Shown here in pieces: positions 12,301 through 22,739 of a stretch of DNA of 64,000 nt. Under the pieces are notes generated by a model. The model ran no database searches and was not told where the DNA came from. It worked only from the letters and a program-made list of their open reading frames with translations. The stretch is from Aureobasidium sp. EXF-3400 (Eukaryota; Ascomycota; Dothideomycetes; Dothideales; Saccotheciaceae): NCBI GenBank assembly GCA_024195585.1, contig SWBL01000305.1, positions 1 to 64,000 of the forward strand, given 5' to 3'. The first letter of the stretch is position 1, and every line of letters starts with the position of its first letter. The position numbers and the translations under genes were made by a program.

Positions 12301-15300
12301 GACGACGAGACGTCAGTCGTGGATGATGATGCCGCAGACTGAGCCGAGCTGGTCGACGACAAATCTGTCGATGAGGGACTCTGAGATGCTCCACTCGACG
12401 TCAAACCTGATGAGGTAGCGGCTGCTGAGTCGGAACTCGAGGTCATTGATACATCAGAGGAAGACTGAGTGGTAGCCTGAGATGAGCTGGAGGCAGAGGC
12501 GAAAGTGCTGCTGACATCAGCACTCGATGTCAGGTCGCTTGAGGTGACAGTCTCGCTAGCGGACTGTACGGGAAGCGAGGAAGCGCTGGTGGCCGAAGCC
12601 GAGACACTCGCAGGGGCGCTGTTGCTAGAGACAGCTACGCCACTAGCAGTGTTTTGGTTGACGCTTGAGACAGGCAGGTAGAACAGAGGGAAGCCATAGC
12701 ATTGCGGAGGGATTTGAGGTGCAAAGTAGAGCTTGCCGTCATTGCCACAAGTCATTGCCTGCTGTACGACATTGTTCGACTTACACTCCAAAGTACCCGA
12801 TCGCTCGATCTGCGAGCAGGAGATGTAATCGTGAGAGTCGATGACTGTGCTGAAGTAGACGACCTCAGGAGTATCGTTGGGATTGCGGTTGGCAGCATAG
12901 GTGGTGTTCCGGCCTGACTCGACGAGATATCCAGTGGTCTGGTCAATGTAGAACGATGTGGCCAAGTCTTGGCCTATAACGAAAGTACTGACGCCGTCCT
13001 GTCCTGAAGAAACAGTGACGAAGTTGTTACCATCATCTCTGATGTTGAAGGGAACAGCAGTAGAGCCTGCAGCGGAGACCGAAGTAGAGGAGGAGTTCTG
13101 GACTGCTGCACTGCTTGCCACAGAGGAACTGGGTGTGACATCACTAGCAGAGGGTGAGAAGGAGGTAGACTCTGTCTGTAGGTCGCTGGTGGCTGTTGAA
13201 CTAGACTCGCTCGAGGAGGCCGAAAGTACCTCAGTCGAGGTCTGACTTGCCGTAGAAGACAAACTTTGCGCGGCCATTGGCTTTGAGGAAAGTCTCAAAA
13301 CTACAGCCTGGTACGAGCTCGACGACGATGAGGTAGACGAACCTGTGGTAGAAGCGCTCTGACCAGCCGCGGCTGCATTGGAAGAGTTGCCTTGTTGGCC
13401 AGCAATTCCGACAGACGAGGTGGCTGAACCAGAATTGGACTCCACTTGGCCGATGTTCAGGTACTGGCTAGAACCCTTGGTCTCCATGTAGAATCCAGAG
13501 AAAGTAGCACCACCCTGCTGGTACGAGCAAGACAAGGTCTCATCAGCGTTGATCACACAGGAAACAGGAACATAGCTGTTAGTCTTGATGTCTTCAGGCG
13601 ATGCTAGCATGATGTTGTTTCCATGTCCAGGCCATACTGCCAACATACTCGAGGTCTCACCATCGTGTACGTAACCAGTCGAGGAGTCCAAGGTGTAGTT
13701 GCGAATATCGTAGCTACTAGTGACCATGTTGAAACCAACGAAGCCAGAGTTGTACTCGGTCTCGAGACTAGTCTCATCGGCAGACGACGAAGAGTTGGTT
13801 GCGTAGAGGTAGAATCGAGAGACTACACCAGTGGCGCTTGCAGCCTGGCTGTCACTTGTAGTAGACGATGCAACAGCCTGCGAAGCATCCCCAGAGGAGG
13901 CTGAGGAGGTGATATCCGAAGTGGCTTCAGGTGTTTGGGCAACGGTGGACGACAAAGTAGCAGAGATGGTCTCGGAACCAGTGGTCTGAGAAGCATCTAC
14001 GGACTGGACACTGGTAGCCTGGACGCTTTCGCTTGATGATCCGGCATCGATCGAAGTAGTTTCAGCTTCCTGCGAACTGGAAGTGGTTGCTGCGATGTTC
14101 TGCAGGCTGGCGGAGGTAGAGACATCAGTAGAGCTTGCAGAGGACGCGGTGCTCACGGCATCGGAGGTCGATACGCTAGCACTGGATGAGGACGTTGCTG
14201 CGGCAAGAATTGTGGAAGATGCAGAGGCGCTAGAAGGTGCGACCAACTGTAGGTCAACTTCACGGTGACTAAGATCGTGGAATCCAGCGTACAAGATCCA
14301 TGAGCCAGACTTTTCTCCTGCGACAAGGAAAAAGTCGATACCAGTGCTGGCGTTTGTTGTGATAGCCTTACATGACAGGTACTCATCCGAGTCGATGGTG
14401 CAGGGACCAAGGTAAGCATAGTCAGAGGCTTGCTTGTTGGATAGCGTAAGGACGGGGCCTGATGTCATATCCAAAGGAGTTGAGTCATCGATCTGGAAGG
14501 CCTTGTAGTTGCCTTGTGAGTCCACCAGCCAGCCCATGTCGTTGATACTGAGCTGAGTAGCTTCCCAACCCCAGTTGAAACCCGAAAGCGAGCCGTTACT
14601 TTGCAGAGCAGTGCTGTCAGCCGAAGTGTCCGAGTGAGAAGCATAGACGCCAGCAGCTCGGCTCTCAGGTGTGGGAGTTGCACTGTTGAGCGATCCAGCA
14701 CCAGTGCTTGTTGCCGAAGCAGCACTGGGACTTTCTGTGGCAACCTGGGAGTTTCCAACACTGCTAATACTTGCTGCCTCGGCGGGAAGCGAGGAAGCCG
14801 ATGAGACTACTTCACTAGTAGCAGCAGACGAACTAGACACAGCTGAGAAAGAAGAAGATCCAGTCAAGGCTGCGGCACTGTCGCTGATAACGGAGCTGGA
14901 AACAGCAGAGGCAGAGGTGCTGGAAAGGGATGCTGAGGCTGACATGACCGATGAACTTGAGCTGGGAATAGCAATCGAGGTGCTACTAGCAGATATCGAA
15001 GACTGGGAGAGCGAGACGCTTCCGCTGCTAGAACTGACTTGAGAAGCGCTCGAACTGCCAATCGAGCTTCCGACCTGCGAGACCGAAGCACTCGAGCTAC
15101 TGACAACTGATTGTGAGCTCAAGCTGACAGATGAAGAAGAAACGGCTGCTGAAGACGACACGATCGATGAAGACGAGACGACTGATGAAGAGCCCATCAA
15201 GCTAGCACTGCTTGACATGGTGCTTGAAATGGCCGATCCTGATGATGAGCTGGCAGCTTGTGCCGGAGCAGCGTACAGATTGACATCAGTCGTGTTTAGG

Positions 15301-17340
15301 TTGTTAGCCTGAACAGAAGCTGCACGCATCACAAGGAAAAGGGGCCCATTGAAAGTGACGACGGCCATCTGGACAAGACTCTGACCATCGATTTGTGCAG
15401 AACAAGTCATACCAAGCGTAGGGTCGAACGAGCAAGTCAGAGGGACAGAGTCATCGCTGCTCGCTGTGCTCTCAAAGACGTTGTAGTATGTAGCAGTGTT
15501 GCCAGCCTCATTAGAAGTGATGGTGTGCTTCTTAGAAACAGACATGACATAGTTGCCGAACAGAATGTGGTTGGTGGAAGGATCGAAGTTGAACTGTTGG
15601 GTGGTTGCAGAGTTTCCAAGCTCAAAGCCAACGACACCGTTATCACTTGTCGTGCCGTCTCCGTTCTTGTTCTGAAGCTTCGAAGACGATGTAGTCATGT
15701 AGACGAAGAAACTAGCGGGAACGGATGATGCGCTTGCACTTGCAGAAGACGATGCAGACGTTTGAGCTGCGGATACGGATGCCTGCGAAGCGGAAGCGAC
15801 CAGAGAGGAAGAAGCTTGAGAGGAGGATTGAGATGCAGACAAAGACGAAGACTGGATCGAGGCAGATGTGGCCTGAGACGAGGAGACAGCCTGGTTCGAG
15901 GAAGAGGCAGTCTGGCTTGAGGAGGAGGCAACTGTGACTTGTGCCGGACTTGTCGGTGCACTGCTGACAGGGACCTTGCTGCCACGAATGCGAGGCTGGG
16001 TCGTTGTCGATGACGTAGTAGTCGCTGCAGCCTGAGACGAAGATGAAGATGAGGACGACTGCGAGCCAGAAATAACAGAGGCACTTCCGGTGGATCCCGA
16101 GGCACTCAAGTTGGAGTCCGAAGACTCAGGCACACTTCCAGATGAGCTGCTCGACACTCCTTGAGATTCCACGGCCGATTCAAGGGCAGTAGAGGTTGTG
16201 GGCTTTGTACCGGGCACACCAGCCATACCTCTAGTGCGAGTCACAATCGGCTTTGTGCTACTCGATGATGAGGATTGACTGCTCGCCAGAGACGAGGAAG
16301 ACTGGCTGCTCAGCGACGAAGATTGCTCATCAACAGCGACTGCTCCAGCGCCAGTCGATACACTCGACGATGAGACGACCGAGGAGGACTTAGCGCCGAC
16401 TGCTCCCCTTGTCTTAGTGATACTGGATGATGATGATTTGGATGTCAAAGTCGATGAGCTAGACTGCGCAGTGGAGACACTGGATGAGACTTTCGAAGAA
16501 GAACTGGCGGCTTTTGACGACGAGCTCTTCAGGACCGAAGAGGAAACTTGGCCACGAGTGGCAGTGACGGAAGACTTAGTGCTCGAGCTCTTGACACTGG
16601 AAGATGACACCTTGCTGGAAGTGCTTGAAGCCTTTGCAGAAGACGTTGCCGAAGACTTGGAGGAAGATTTCGATGAAGACTTTGCCGCGCTTGAGGTAGT
16701 CTTGACAGCTGAAGACTTGGTGCTTGATGTGCTTGATGTGCTTGTTGCGGAGCTCAGGATGCATTTACATGCACTTGTCACCTGAGATGCAGAGAGACCA
16801 GGGACGGGTGAATTGGTCCTTGTGTCTGCAGCCCACCACTTACAGAAAGGAGTAGTGTGAGTGATATCGTCTTGTACAGCAGCGACATCCTTGCTGACAC
16901 AGACGAGCTTCGTGCTAGTGGTCTTGCTGGTGGTGACGGCTCTCTTCGAGATCTTTGCAGTGCTCTTCTTGCTGGTAGTAGACCTTGAGGATGTTGAGAC
17001 AAGCTTTGCACCTCTGACTACAGAGTGGGTAGATGTGCTACTTGTTGAAGATTGACCATTGACAACACAGTTACAGACATTGGTGATGGAAGTGGCAGCG
17101 AGATCGGGAAGAGGCGAGGTATTGCGGCTGATGATGAGCCAGAACTCGCAGAATGCTTCACCATACTTGACGTCTCCATTGAAAGTCTTGAGATCGGTGG
17201 CGGAACAAGCTGCTGATATCAGTACCTGCACTATAGTCATGCGATAGGATATAACACATACTGGTAGTCTTGACCGCAGTGGTTGCCGCTTGGGCGAAAG
17301 GAGTGAGAAGGAGTGCTGGAAGAGCAAAAGAGAGACGCAT
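9384..17340 (-). CDS. Giant secreted Ser-rich mucin-like cell-surface protein
   Basis: Exons 17340-17262 and 17212-9384 encode about 2635 aa. Exon 1 is a signal peptide (MRLSFALPALLLTPFAQA). The intron ends in a tandem CAGCAG acceptor, so exon 2 may begin at 17212 or 17209. Residues 29-75 and 131-177 are two four-Cys domains with identical spacing (Cys gaps of 19, 25 and 2; FCxxW core). Long Ser/Thr/Ala tracts, presumably O-mannosylated, separate four divergent globular modules at about residues 525-674, 894-1021, 1154-1285 and 1412-1542. A PAN/Apple-like Cys module lies at about 1813-1909 (DCMTAC, CTGFTYVGG, CYLKT). A Tyr-rich globular C-terminus spans about 2486-2635. There is no hydrophobic GPI-type tail, so it is secreted or wall-bound by other means. 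An adhesin or wall-mucin role is inference. Confidence 0.85.
10620..10960 (-). repeat. SSQS/SASST tandem repeat tract inside giant protein
   Basis: On the coding (minus) strand this part encodes a run of imperfect units of about ten codons, such as SSQSPSASSTASSQSPSASS. At DNA level the plus strand shows recurring CTCTGGCT(A/T)GAGA-type words. Such tracts expand and contract easily in fungal adhesins and wall proteins. Confidence 0.8.
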
Positions 17341-17513
17341 CTTGCCGGTTAGTAGTCGGCTCAAAGCCGCTAAGAAACTAAGGAAGGAATGTCAAGATGG
17401 AAAGCAGCAAACCAAACACCAGAGAACAAGACAAGGGAAAGAGCGTAACACAGGTCCTATTAAGGACTATGTAGAATGTCTCGTAGAACTCGATATCAAG
17501 GAGCCGATTGCAC

Positions 17514-17519
17514 ATATAA
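17514..17519 (-). promoter_or_regulatory. Possible TATA-like element upstream of the giant protein gene
   Basis: A TTATAT word on the minus strand lies about 175 bp upstream of ATG 17340. Position is plausible for a fungal promoter with a long leader, but there is no further support. Confidence 0.2.
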
Positions 17520-17795
17520 GACATCGCGGCGCCACTTCTTTTCTGCTACCCATAGAGCATCGTCAAAAGAAACTGTGTAACCTAGGCCAATAATCTCAAC
17601 GGGCACGAGAAGGAATCATAGACGTCTAGTCGACTGCCGAACGTCAGTTTCTATGTCTACGAGTGCTAATCAACCCGGACGGTTGACCGAAGAGTCGCAA
17701 CGACGGCCCAATTGGGTAACTTGTTCTGATCGAGGATTGTATGGTGGCACGGCAATTGAGAACAACGTTGAAAACAGCCTCTCGGCATCCTAACC

Positions 17796-18060
17796 TAGAG
17801 GAGGTAATTAGCATCTGCGTTTGGTCCCCGTAACCATATGCATGCGCCATTAGGCCAATTATAGCGTAGGGCAGCAGAAGGGCTACAGCGGCGTGGTCGA
17901 GACTGTGGACAGGCACAACGTTTGTCTCTGCGAACGACCAGCCGTAAAAGGCATCCGGCACGGCATATCCAAACCACCACAAGATTCCGATGGTAAAAGG
18001 CTCGGCATGTCTGCAATACACGAAAGGATTTATGTTACAAGAATATCTAGACAATCTAGG
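17796..18060 (-). other. Coding-like membrane-segment fragment, possible gene remnant
   Basis: A minus-strand frame reads FTIGILWWFGYAVPDAFYGW, then SFAETNVVPVHSLDHAAVAL and LLPYAIIGLMAHAYGYG. It follows an intron-like acceptor (TGTATTGCAG at about 18017-18008). Hydrophobic runs and codon choice look coding, but I cannot find a matching first exon with a start, and downstream the frame becomes featureless. It could be a small membrane protein gene or a relic. It lies in the intergenic gap upstream of the giant protein gene. Confidence 0.25.
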
Positions 18061-18515
18061 TCGAAAGTCAGGAGCGCAAGATTGGAAAAGGGTTGATGTT
18101 GATCCTGATCCCGCTCTTGGCATCATGAGCACGCGATCATCATGATGGTGTCCGGTGCTAATGAAGCGTCTCGATGGTCAAAAGTCCTGACCAATATTCG
18201 ACCGTCTTCATATGAAGCCATAATTCTCCACGATATCGAATCTAGCACACGGAATTGCCAACATCTCATAAGGCGAATCCAATTCATACGTGCGAGTAAG
18301 TAGACAGTGGCTTGAGAAATCTAGATGCCGTTGCATTTCGATATAGAAACGTTCAAAGGAGTCACCCCAGCATGACTCGCGACCCGGCAGCACAAAAGCT
18401 ACGTCAGTGACCCGCAACTCTTTGGCAAAGACTCAACACAACGAAACGGCACATCTTTCTCTGAACACTTCCACAACGGTCACCTTGCAGGCGAGAACAC
18501 CGCCTCATACTCAAC

Positions 18516-19748
18516 ATGTCTGGTTCATCACAACGTTTGCGTATTGGTATCATCGGTGCCGGAGAAGGTATGCGATTTAGGGCATGTCAGCGAAGGAGCT
18601 GTCAGTGTTGATAATATGTATAGTGACTCAAATCATCCATTTGCCTACACTTTGCCAACTCTCGCATCTTTACGAGATCACTGCAGTTTGTGATCTGTCC
18701 AAGAAAAATGCAGAGCATTGTGCAGCAAAATATCACATCCAAAAGGCGACCACAGATCCCAAGGATATCTTCGACAGTGCCGATGTAGACGTCGTTTTCA
18801 TCTCTGTTTCTGATGAGTTCCACGAGCCATATGCCATAGCAGCTCTGGAAGCACAGAAGAATGTGTTTATCGAGAAGCCTATCACTCTATCGATGCAATC
18901 TGCTCAGCGCATCATCGATGCTGAGAAGAAGTCCAAGGGTCGCGTGTGGGTAGGATACATGAGACGTCACAGTCGTACTTTCACAGATGCTTTCAAGCGT
19001 GAGCTTGAGTCCATCCCAAAGATCCTCTATGCCAGATCTCGTGACTTCTCGGGACGTATGACTATCTATTCTGTCCTGCACGCTCGTAGGCTTTACTGAC
19101 ACTTCTACAGCAAACGGCAAGTTCACGTCGCAATCAGGAACCTTCCCAGTGAAGAACACCGACTTTCCACCCTCGGCAGGAGAAGAGCGAACTAAACGAG
19201 TAAATTCCCTTCTACACGAAGCCTTCGGCACAGACCCAACCCTCGAACAAGTAAACTATGCCCGTTTCCTAGGCAGCTTGGGAAGCCACGACATCTCCTT
19301 GATGAGGGAAGCTCTTGGTTTCCCTGAGGAAGTCACAGCCGTCACCGTTAACGAACCGTTCTACACCGCCATCTTCAAACTACGCAACAAATCAGGCGCA
19401 AAGGATCCATACTACGTAACCTACGAGTCCGGCATTGATGGCGTGCCAGAGTTCGATGCTCACCTCGCAGTCTATGGTGAGAACAAGCGTGTCACTATCT
19501 TTTACGACTCGCCGTATATCAAGACCCAAAAGCCTGTGATGGTAAGGGTGCAAGAAGTCAACGAGGCTGGAGAGGTACAGACGAGAGAAATCATCAGCTC
19601 GTTTGAAGATGCTTTCGCAAGCGAGTTCCAGGACATGCATGATTGCTTGGTCAATGACAAGAAAATCAAGACCGGCGCTGAGGATGCTATCAACGAACTC
19701 AGGTTGTATGATCTAATGTACAAGAAGTATGCCGAGAGCAGCAAGTAG
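18516..19748 (+). CDS. Gfo/Idh/MocA-family NAD(P)-dependent oxidoreductase
   Basis: Exons 18516-18567, 18624-19055 and 19111-19748 encode 373 aa. Introns are 56 and 55 bp. Splicing builds the dinucleotide-binding start RLRIGIIGAGEVTQIIHLP (GxGxxx), and later RDFSGPNGKFTSQSGTFP across intron 2. The Rossmann half contains AVCDLSKKNAE, a DVDVVFISVSDEFH strand and the EKPITLS motif typical of the family. The C-terminal half is the alpha/beta Gfo/Idh/MocA substrate domain with the SLGSHDISLMREALG segment, whose histidine is a usual active-site residue. Fungal members of this subgroup are mostly of unknown substrate; sugar or polyol dehydrogenation is the likely reaction type. Cytosolic location is expected, as no targeting signal is seen. 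Confidence 0.85.
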
Positions 19749-20069
19749 ATCTCCATACTTAACGAGAAAAAAGGTATCTACCAAAAAGAATAATTTACCT
19801 CGCACACATAACCGCTCATCTTACTACCATACCCCTTGCTAGCAGGAAAAATACTACCATATTTCACTGACGCAAAAGGATGACCCAATCCTTACCTATA
19901 CAATATAGGCATCGTATTCGGCCCTCTCGGGGCACAGGTCCATTACTCACATTGCCGCTGTCAGGCCGCCCGCACCTATCAAATGTGGTTGATTTTGTTG
20001 CGAGACTGTGTAGCCTTCCAAGTCTGGCGGTACCCACTAATTAAGTCACGAAACACTACAAGCTTTTAG

Positions 20070-20160
20070 TCGTCGGCCGCCGACACGGGGAGTCGATCCC
20101 CGGACCTTTTGTCTCTGGACAGTTTCGAGTGGGGTCAAAGCTTCCATTGTTATCAACAGC
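20070..20160 (-). other. tRNA-like / SINE-like element with B-box
   Basis: Minus strand around 20110-20085 reads GGTCCGGGGATCGACTCCCC, a perfect 5-bp T-arm-like hairpin whose loop ATCGACT differs by one base from TTCGANT. Upstream, CAATGGAAGCTTTGACC resembles a degraded D-arm/A-box. No clover-leaf acceptor stem can be closed, so this is not a functional tRNA. A tRNA pseudogene or a tRNA-derived SINE head is possible; an AT-rich block adjoins it. Confidence 0.3.
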
Positions 20161-20284
20161 TGTATCTGGTACAGTGTTTCTTGGAGTTTTTCCCGTCGAG
20201 CCAGTGAGGTCTTTGTTAAAGAAATTTTGAATCTTAGGTCATAACAATGGCCAAATGCAGTGCTGTGTAACAAACATAGAGCGA

Positions 20285-20560
20285 TCGAAATTTCTGCTAC
20301 ACATAAATGCTAGCGAGCTATACTCTATTATACATAATAGTTATTTTAACTAAGAGGTATCTATAATAGCTAATAAATGTCTATTCTATAAGAAATATAA
20401 CTAATAGTATAAATTAGGTAAATAAAAATACTAAAATAGATAGATACATATATTTTCTTAACGTAGATATAAGCTATATTATAGAAACATACTATAGATT
20501 CTATTTAACAAAAATTAGAACTAATGATATAAACTCTGCGACCACTTCTGTCTTCGTCCT
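20285..20560. repeat. AT-rich, TpA-rich RIP-like block
   Basis: Composition drops sharply to mostly A and T, with dense TA steps (ATAATAG, CTATTATA, AAATAGATAGATA and similar). Nothing else in the window looks like this. It fits a transposon or repeat relic altered by repeat-induced point mutation; the original element is not recognisable. Confidence 0.6.
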
Positions 20561-20574
20561 ATAAAGGTCTTAAG

Positions 20575-20655
20575 CGATAATCTTGCTATTAAAAGGCATA
20601 ATGATATCTAGATAGGAGATATTGCTAAGGAGAGCCGAGAGTAAATGGTAGAAAG
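20575..20655 (+). repeat. Dispersed repeat copy A, AT-shifted
   Basis: Shares AAGGAGAGCCGAGAGT exactly with copy B (20627-20642 and 20733-20748). It also aligns with copy C through CTATTAAAAGGCATAATGAT against CTGTCGAAAGGCACAATAAC, where nearly all differences are C-to-T or G-to-A. It is the most RIP-like of the three copies. Confidence 0.55.
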
Positions 20656-20679
20656 TATCTCTCATTCCCCTAGAAGATC

Positions 20680-20855
20680 GAGATGATCTCGCTATCAAAA
20701 GACACAGTGGTTTGCAGACCAAAGCCTTGTCCAAGGAGAGCCGAGAGTGAATGGCATCTCTGTGGATGCTACCCTGTTTCTCGAGACTACTGTGCCTTTT
20801 TACAACTATGCGCGTTACATTTTCTACACACAGGAGAGAGAAGTTGTCGCAGTCT
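20680..20855 (+). repeat. Dispersed repeat copy B, downstream of the MFS gene
   Basis: Begins CTCGCTATCAAAAGACACAG and runs through CCCTGTTTCTCGAGACTACT, TGTGCCTTTTTACAACTATG and CGCGTTACA. The same order of words recurs in copy C at 22740-22900, on the other side of the transporter gene. Confidence 0.6.
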
Positions 20856-20974
20856 TAGACATTAGTCGTGTTCATTATTCGTCTAGTTTCTATCATATAT
20901 CCCATGTGCTTTCCCTTCATTATACCCAAAACACCGCTTCAAACCCCTTTTAGTAACCCCCAAACACTACCAAT

Positions 20975-22420
20975 CTAGCACTTGACCCTAACCCATCCAA
21001 AGGCGTAAATCCTCGAAGCAACCACCAAAGCCGTACCAATAGCAGCCGAAGCCCCCGACCAAGCCTGCGCGTAAAGATACACCCCTGAGTCCGCAGACAA
21101 CAAAGCACCTCCAATAGGTGGTCCCACCAAAGAAGCAAACGACAAAAACGTAAACACCATGCCCATCCTTGTGCCCACTTTACTGATATCCTTGGTCATT
21201 CTAGCAACCGTGGTGGGAATCAGGGATTGGAAAGCCGCAAGACCAAGACCATAGAAGGATACGAAAACGTAAAGGGAGGTTTGGGAGGTAACGCCCATCC
21301 AGCAAAAAGCAAGGATATTGACGTAGAGGAGTACAGGGACAAGGGTGTTGAGAGCGCCTAGGTAGCGGTCTGCAACGTGGCCTGCTAGCACGCGAGCAGG
21401 GATACCGACGCCATTCAGAATAATGAGCAGAATAATGGAGTTCGAGTAGGAGAGATCCAACATATCGCGGCCGTAGGATGCAATGTACCAGTTTGTGAAG
21501 TAAAGACTTGACATGTGGAAGCACAAGCCGATGCTGAGGAGCATGTATTCGACCTCCTTGAAAGCGGCGAAGTCGACAAGGGGGCCAGATTTGCGAGGTG
21601 GAAGTCTAGGCTTCATGACGAGGCCGGCAGTGCATAGGAAGATCATGTTGATTAGTCCTAGGACACGCATGGTCCATCCGAATCCGATCTGGGCCAGGAG
21701 CTGGCGTGCAATCAGGGGGTATAGAGCGCCACCGGCAGAGTTGGCGGTAGTCGCTATGGCTACAGCAATGCCCTTGTGGCTAGAAAAGTAGGTGCTCAGA
21801 AGAGCCATCGATGGTGTGAATAGAATGCCACTACCAATGCCGGTACAGACACCCTGAGCCAAGAACAACTGCCAGTATTTAGTCGAAAGAGAGGTCATGA
21901 AGATGCCGAGAAGCTGGAAGACGGTGCCAATAGCGAAGGTAGGTCTAAAGTATCCAGCATCCATGGCACGGCCAGCGAAAGTTCCAAGGAAGAACAGGAC
22001 CCATACCTGGATTGAGCCGATCCATGAGATTGTTGCAGGTGTCTCTCCAAGGCTCTCAGTATAGTACGCCTGGAAGGTTCCAAAGGAATTGGCGTATCCC
22101 CAACTAGCGAACACGACGAGCCAAGCCATTGCGCATTGTAACCATGCTCTCGTGCCGCCATCCGGTGGAGGACCAGGCTCTTTGAGAGAATGTGTTGTAA
22201 CGTGGGACGCGATCCTATTGAGGACGTTTGTGGGCGTCCTTTCCAGATCCAGAGATTGTGGGCGTGTCTCTGCAATCTCCTCATCAAGGGGTTCTCGTAT
22301 GCTCTTCTCCGACCATGATGACGGCGTAGGTGTAAGATCCGGACTCGATGCAGCAGAACTTTTCTCGGTCTCCTCATAGACAGCTTCGCTCATTGTCTTC
22401 TTCTCCATGGGTCGAGACAT
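20975..22420 (-). CDS. MFS transporter, monocarboxylate (MCT/SLC16)-like
   Basis: A single-exon protein of 481 aa starting at ATG 22420 (MSRPMEKKTMSEA). The cytosolic N-terminus of about 90 residues is acidic and Ser-rich. It is followed by the MCT-type signature PPDGGTRAWLQCAMAWLVVF opening TM1. Twelve membrane segments can be traced: six, a cytosolic loop with KPRLPPRKSGPLVDF, then six more, ending GWVRVKC. Fungal members move monocarboxylates or related small organic compounds across the plasma membrane, but many have no known substrate. Unlike most genes here it lacks introns, and it is bracketed by copies B and C of one repeat. That suggests insertion or duplication of the segment (inference). 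Confidence 0.85.
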   Translation of the reverse strand: MSRPMEKKTMSEAVYEETEKSSAASSPDLTPTPSSWSEKSIREPLDEEIAETRPQSLDLERTPTNVLNRIASHVTTHSLKEPGPPPDGGTRAWLQCAMAWLVVFASWGYANSFGTFQAYYTESLGETPATISWIGSIQVWVLFFLGTFAGRAMDAGYFRPTFAIGTVFQLLGIFMTSLSTKYWQLFLAQGVCTGIGSGILFTPSMALLSTYFSSHKGIAVAIATTANSAGGALYPLIARQLLAQIGFGWTMRVLGLINMIFLCTAGLVMKPRLPPRKSGPLVDFAAFKEVEYMLLSIGLCFHMSSLYFTNWYIASYGRDMLDLSYSNSIILLIILNGVGIPARVLAGHVADRYLGALNTLVPVLLYVNILAFCWMGVTSQTSLYVFVSFYGLGLAAFQSLIPTTVARMTKDISKVGTRMGMVFTFLSFASLVGPPIGGALLSADSGVYLYAQAWSGASAAIGTALVVASRIYAFGWVRVKC

Positions 22421-22739
22421 GTTTGTTATGATATTGTGCAAATTGATAGAGTAATCAAGTCAAGTGGTAGGCCAAAGAGATGTTGTTTTGTATTGTGAAA
22501 TATAGACTCTTACTTGAGATATTCCCGGGACAAGCATGGGTTTTGTCCATGGCAGGCAAAACATGCTCGCATGACTTGCAAAAGAATCTGATACAGACTC
22601 CCTAGGGCGCAGGGCGTGTGTGTGGGTTGGGCGTGAAGCGTCTGCGTTGTAGGGCGTGGACAAAATAAAAAATTCACGATAAGAATAGCGGGTATTCACG
22701 GGCCTTGATCCGCCAGGGGGCTCTTGCTGCCTCCCCGTG

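Noticed and set aside
9558..17055. Many open frames on the plus strand and in other minus frames across 9.5-17.1 kb
   Set aside because: They are by-products of the Ser-codon-rich giant gene; they are low-complexity and lack starts, domains or splice signals.
22421..22441. Seven-codon upstream extension of the MFS gene
   Set aside because: It would begin at TTG; the first ATG is at 22420.
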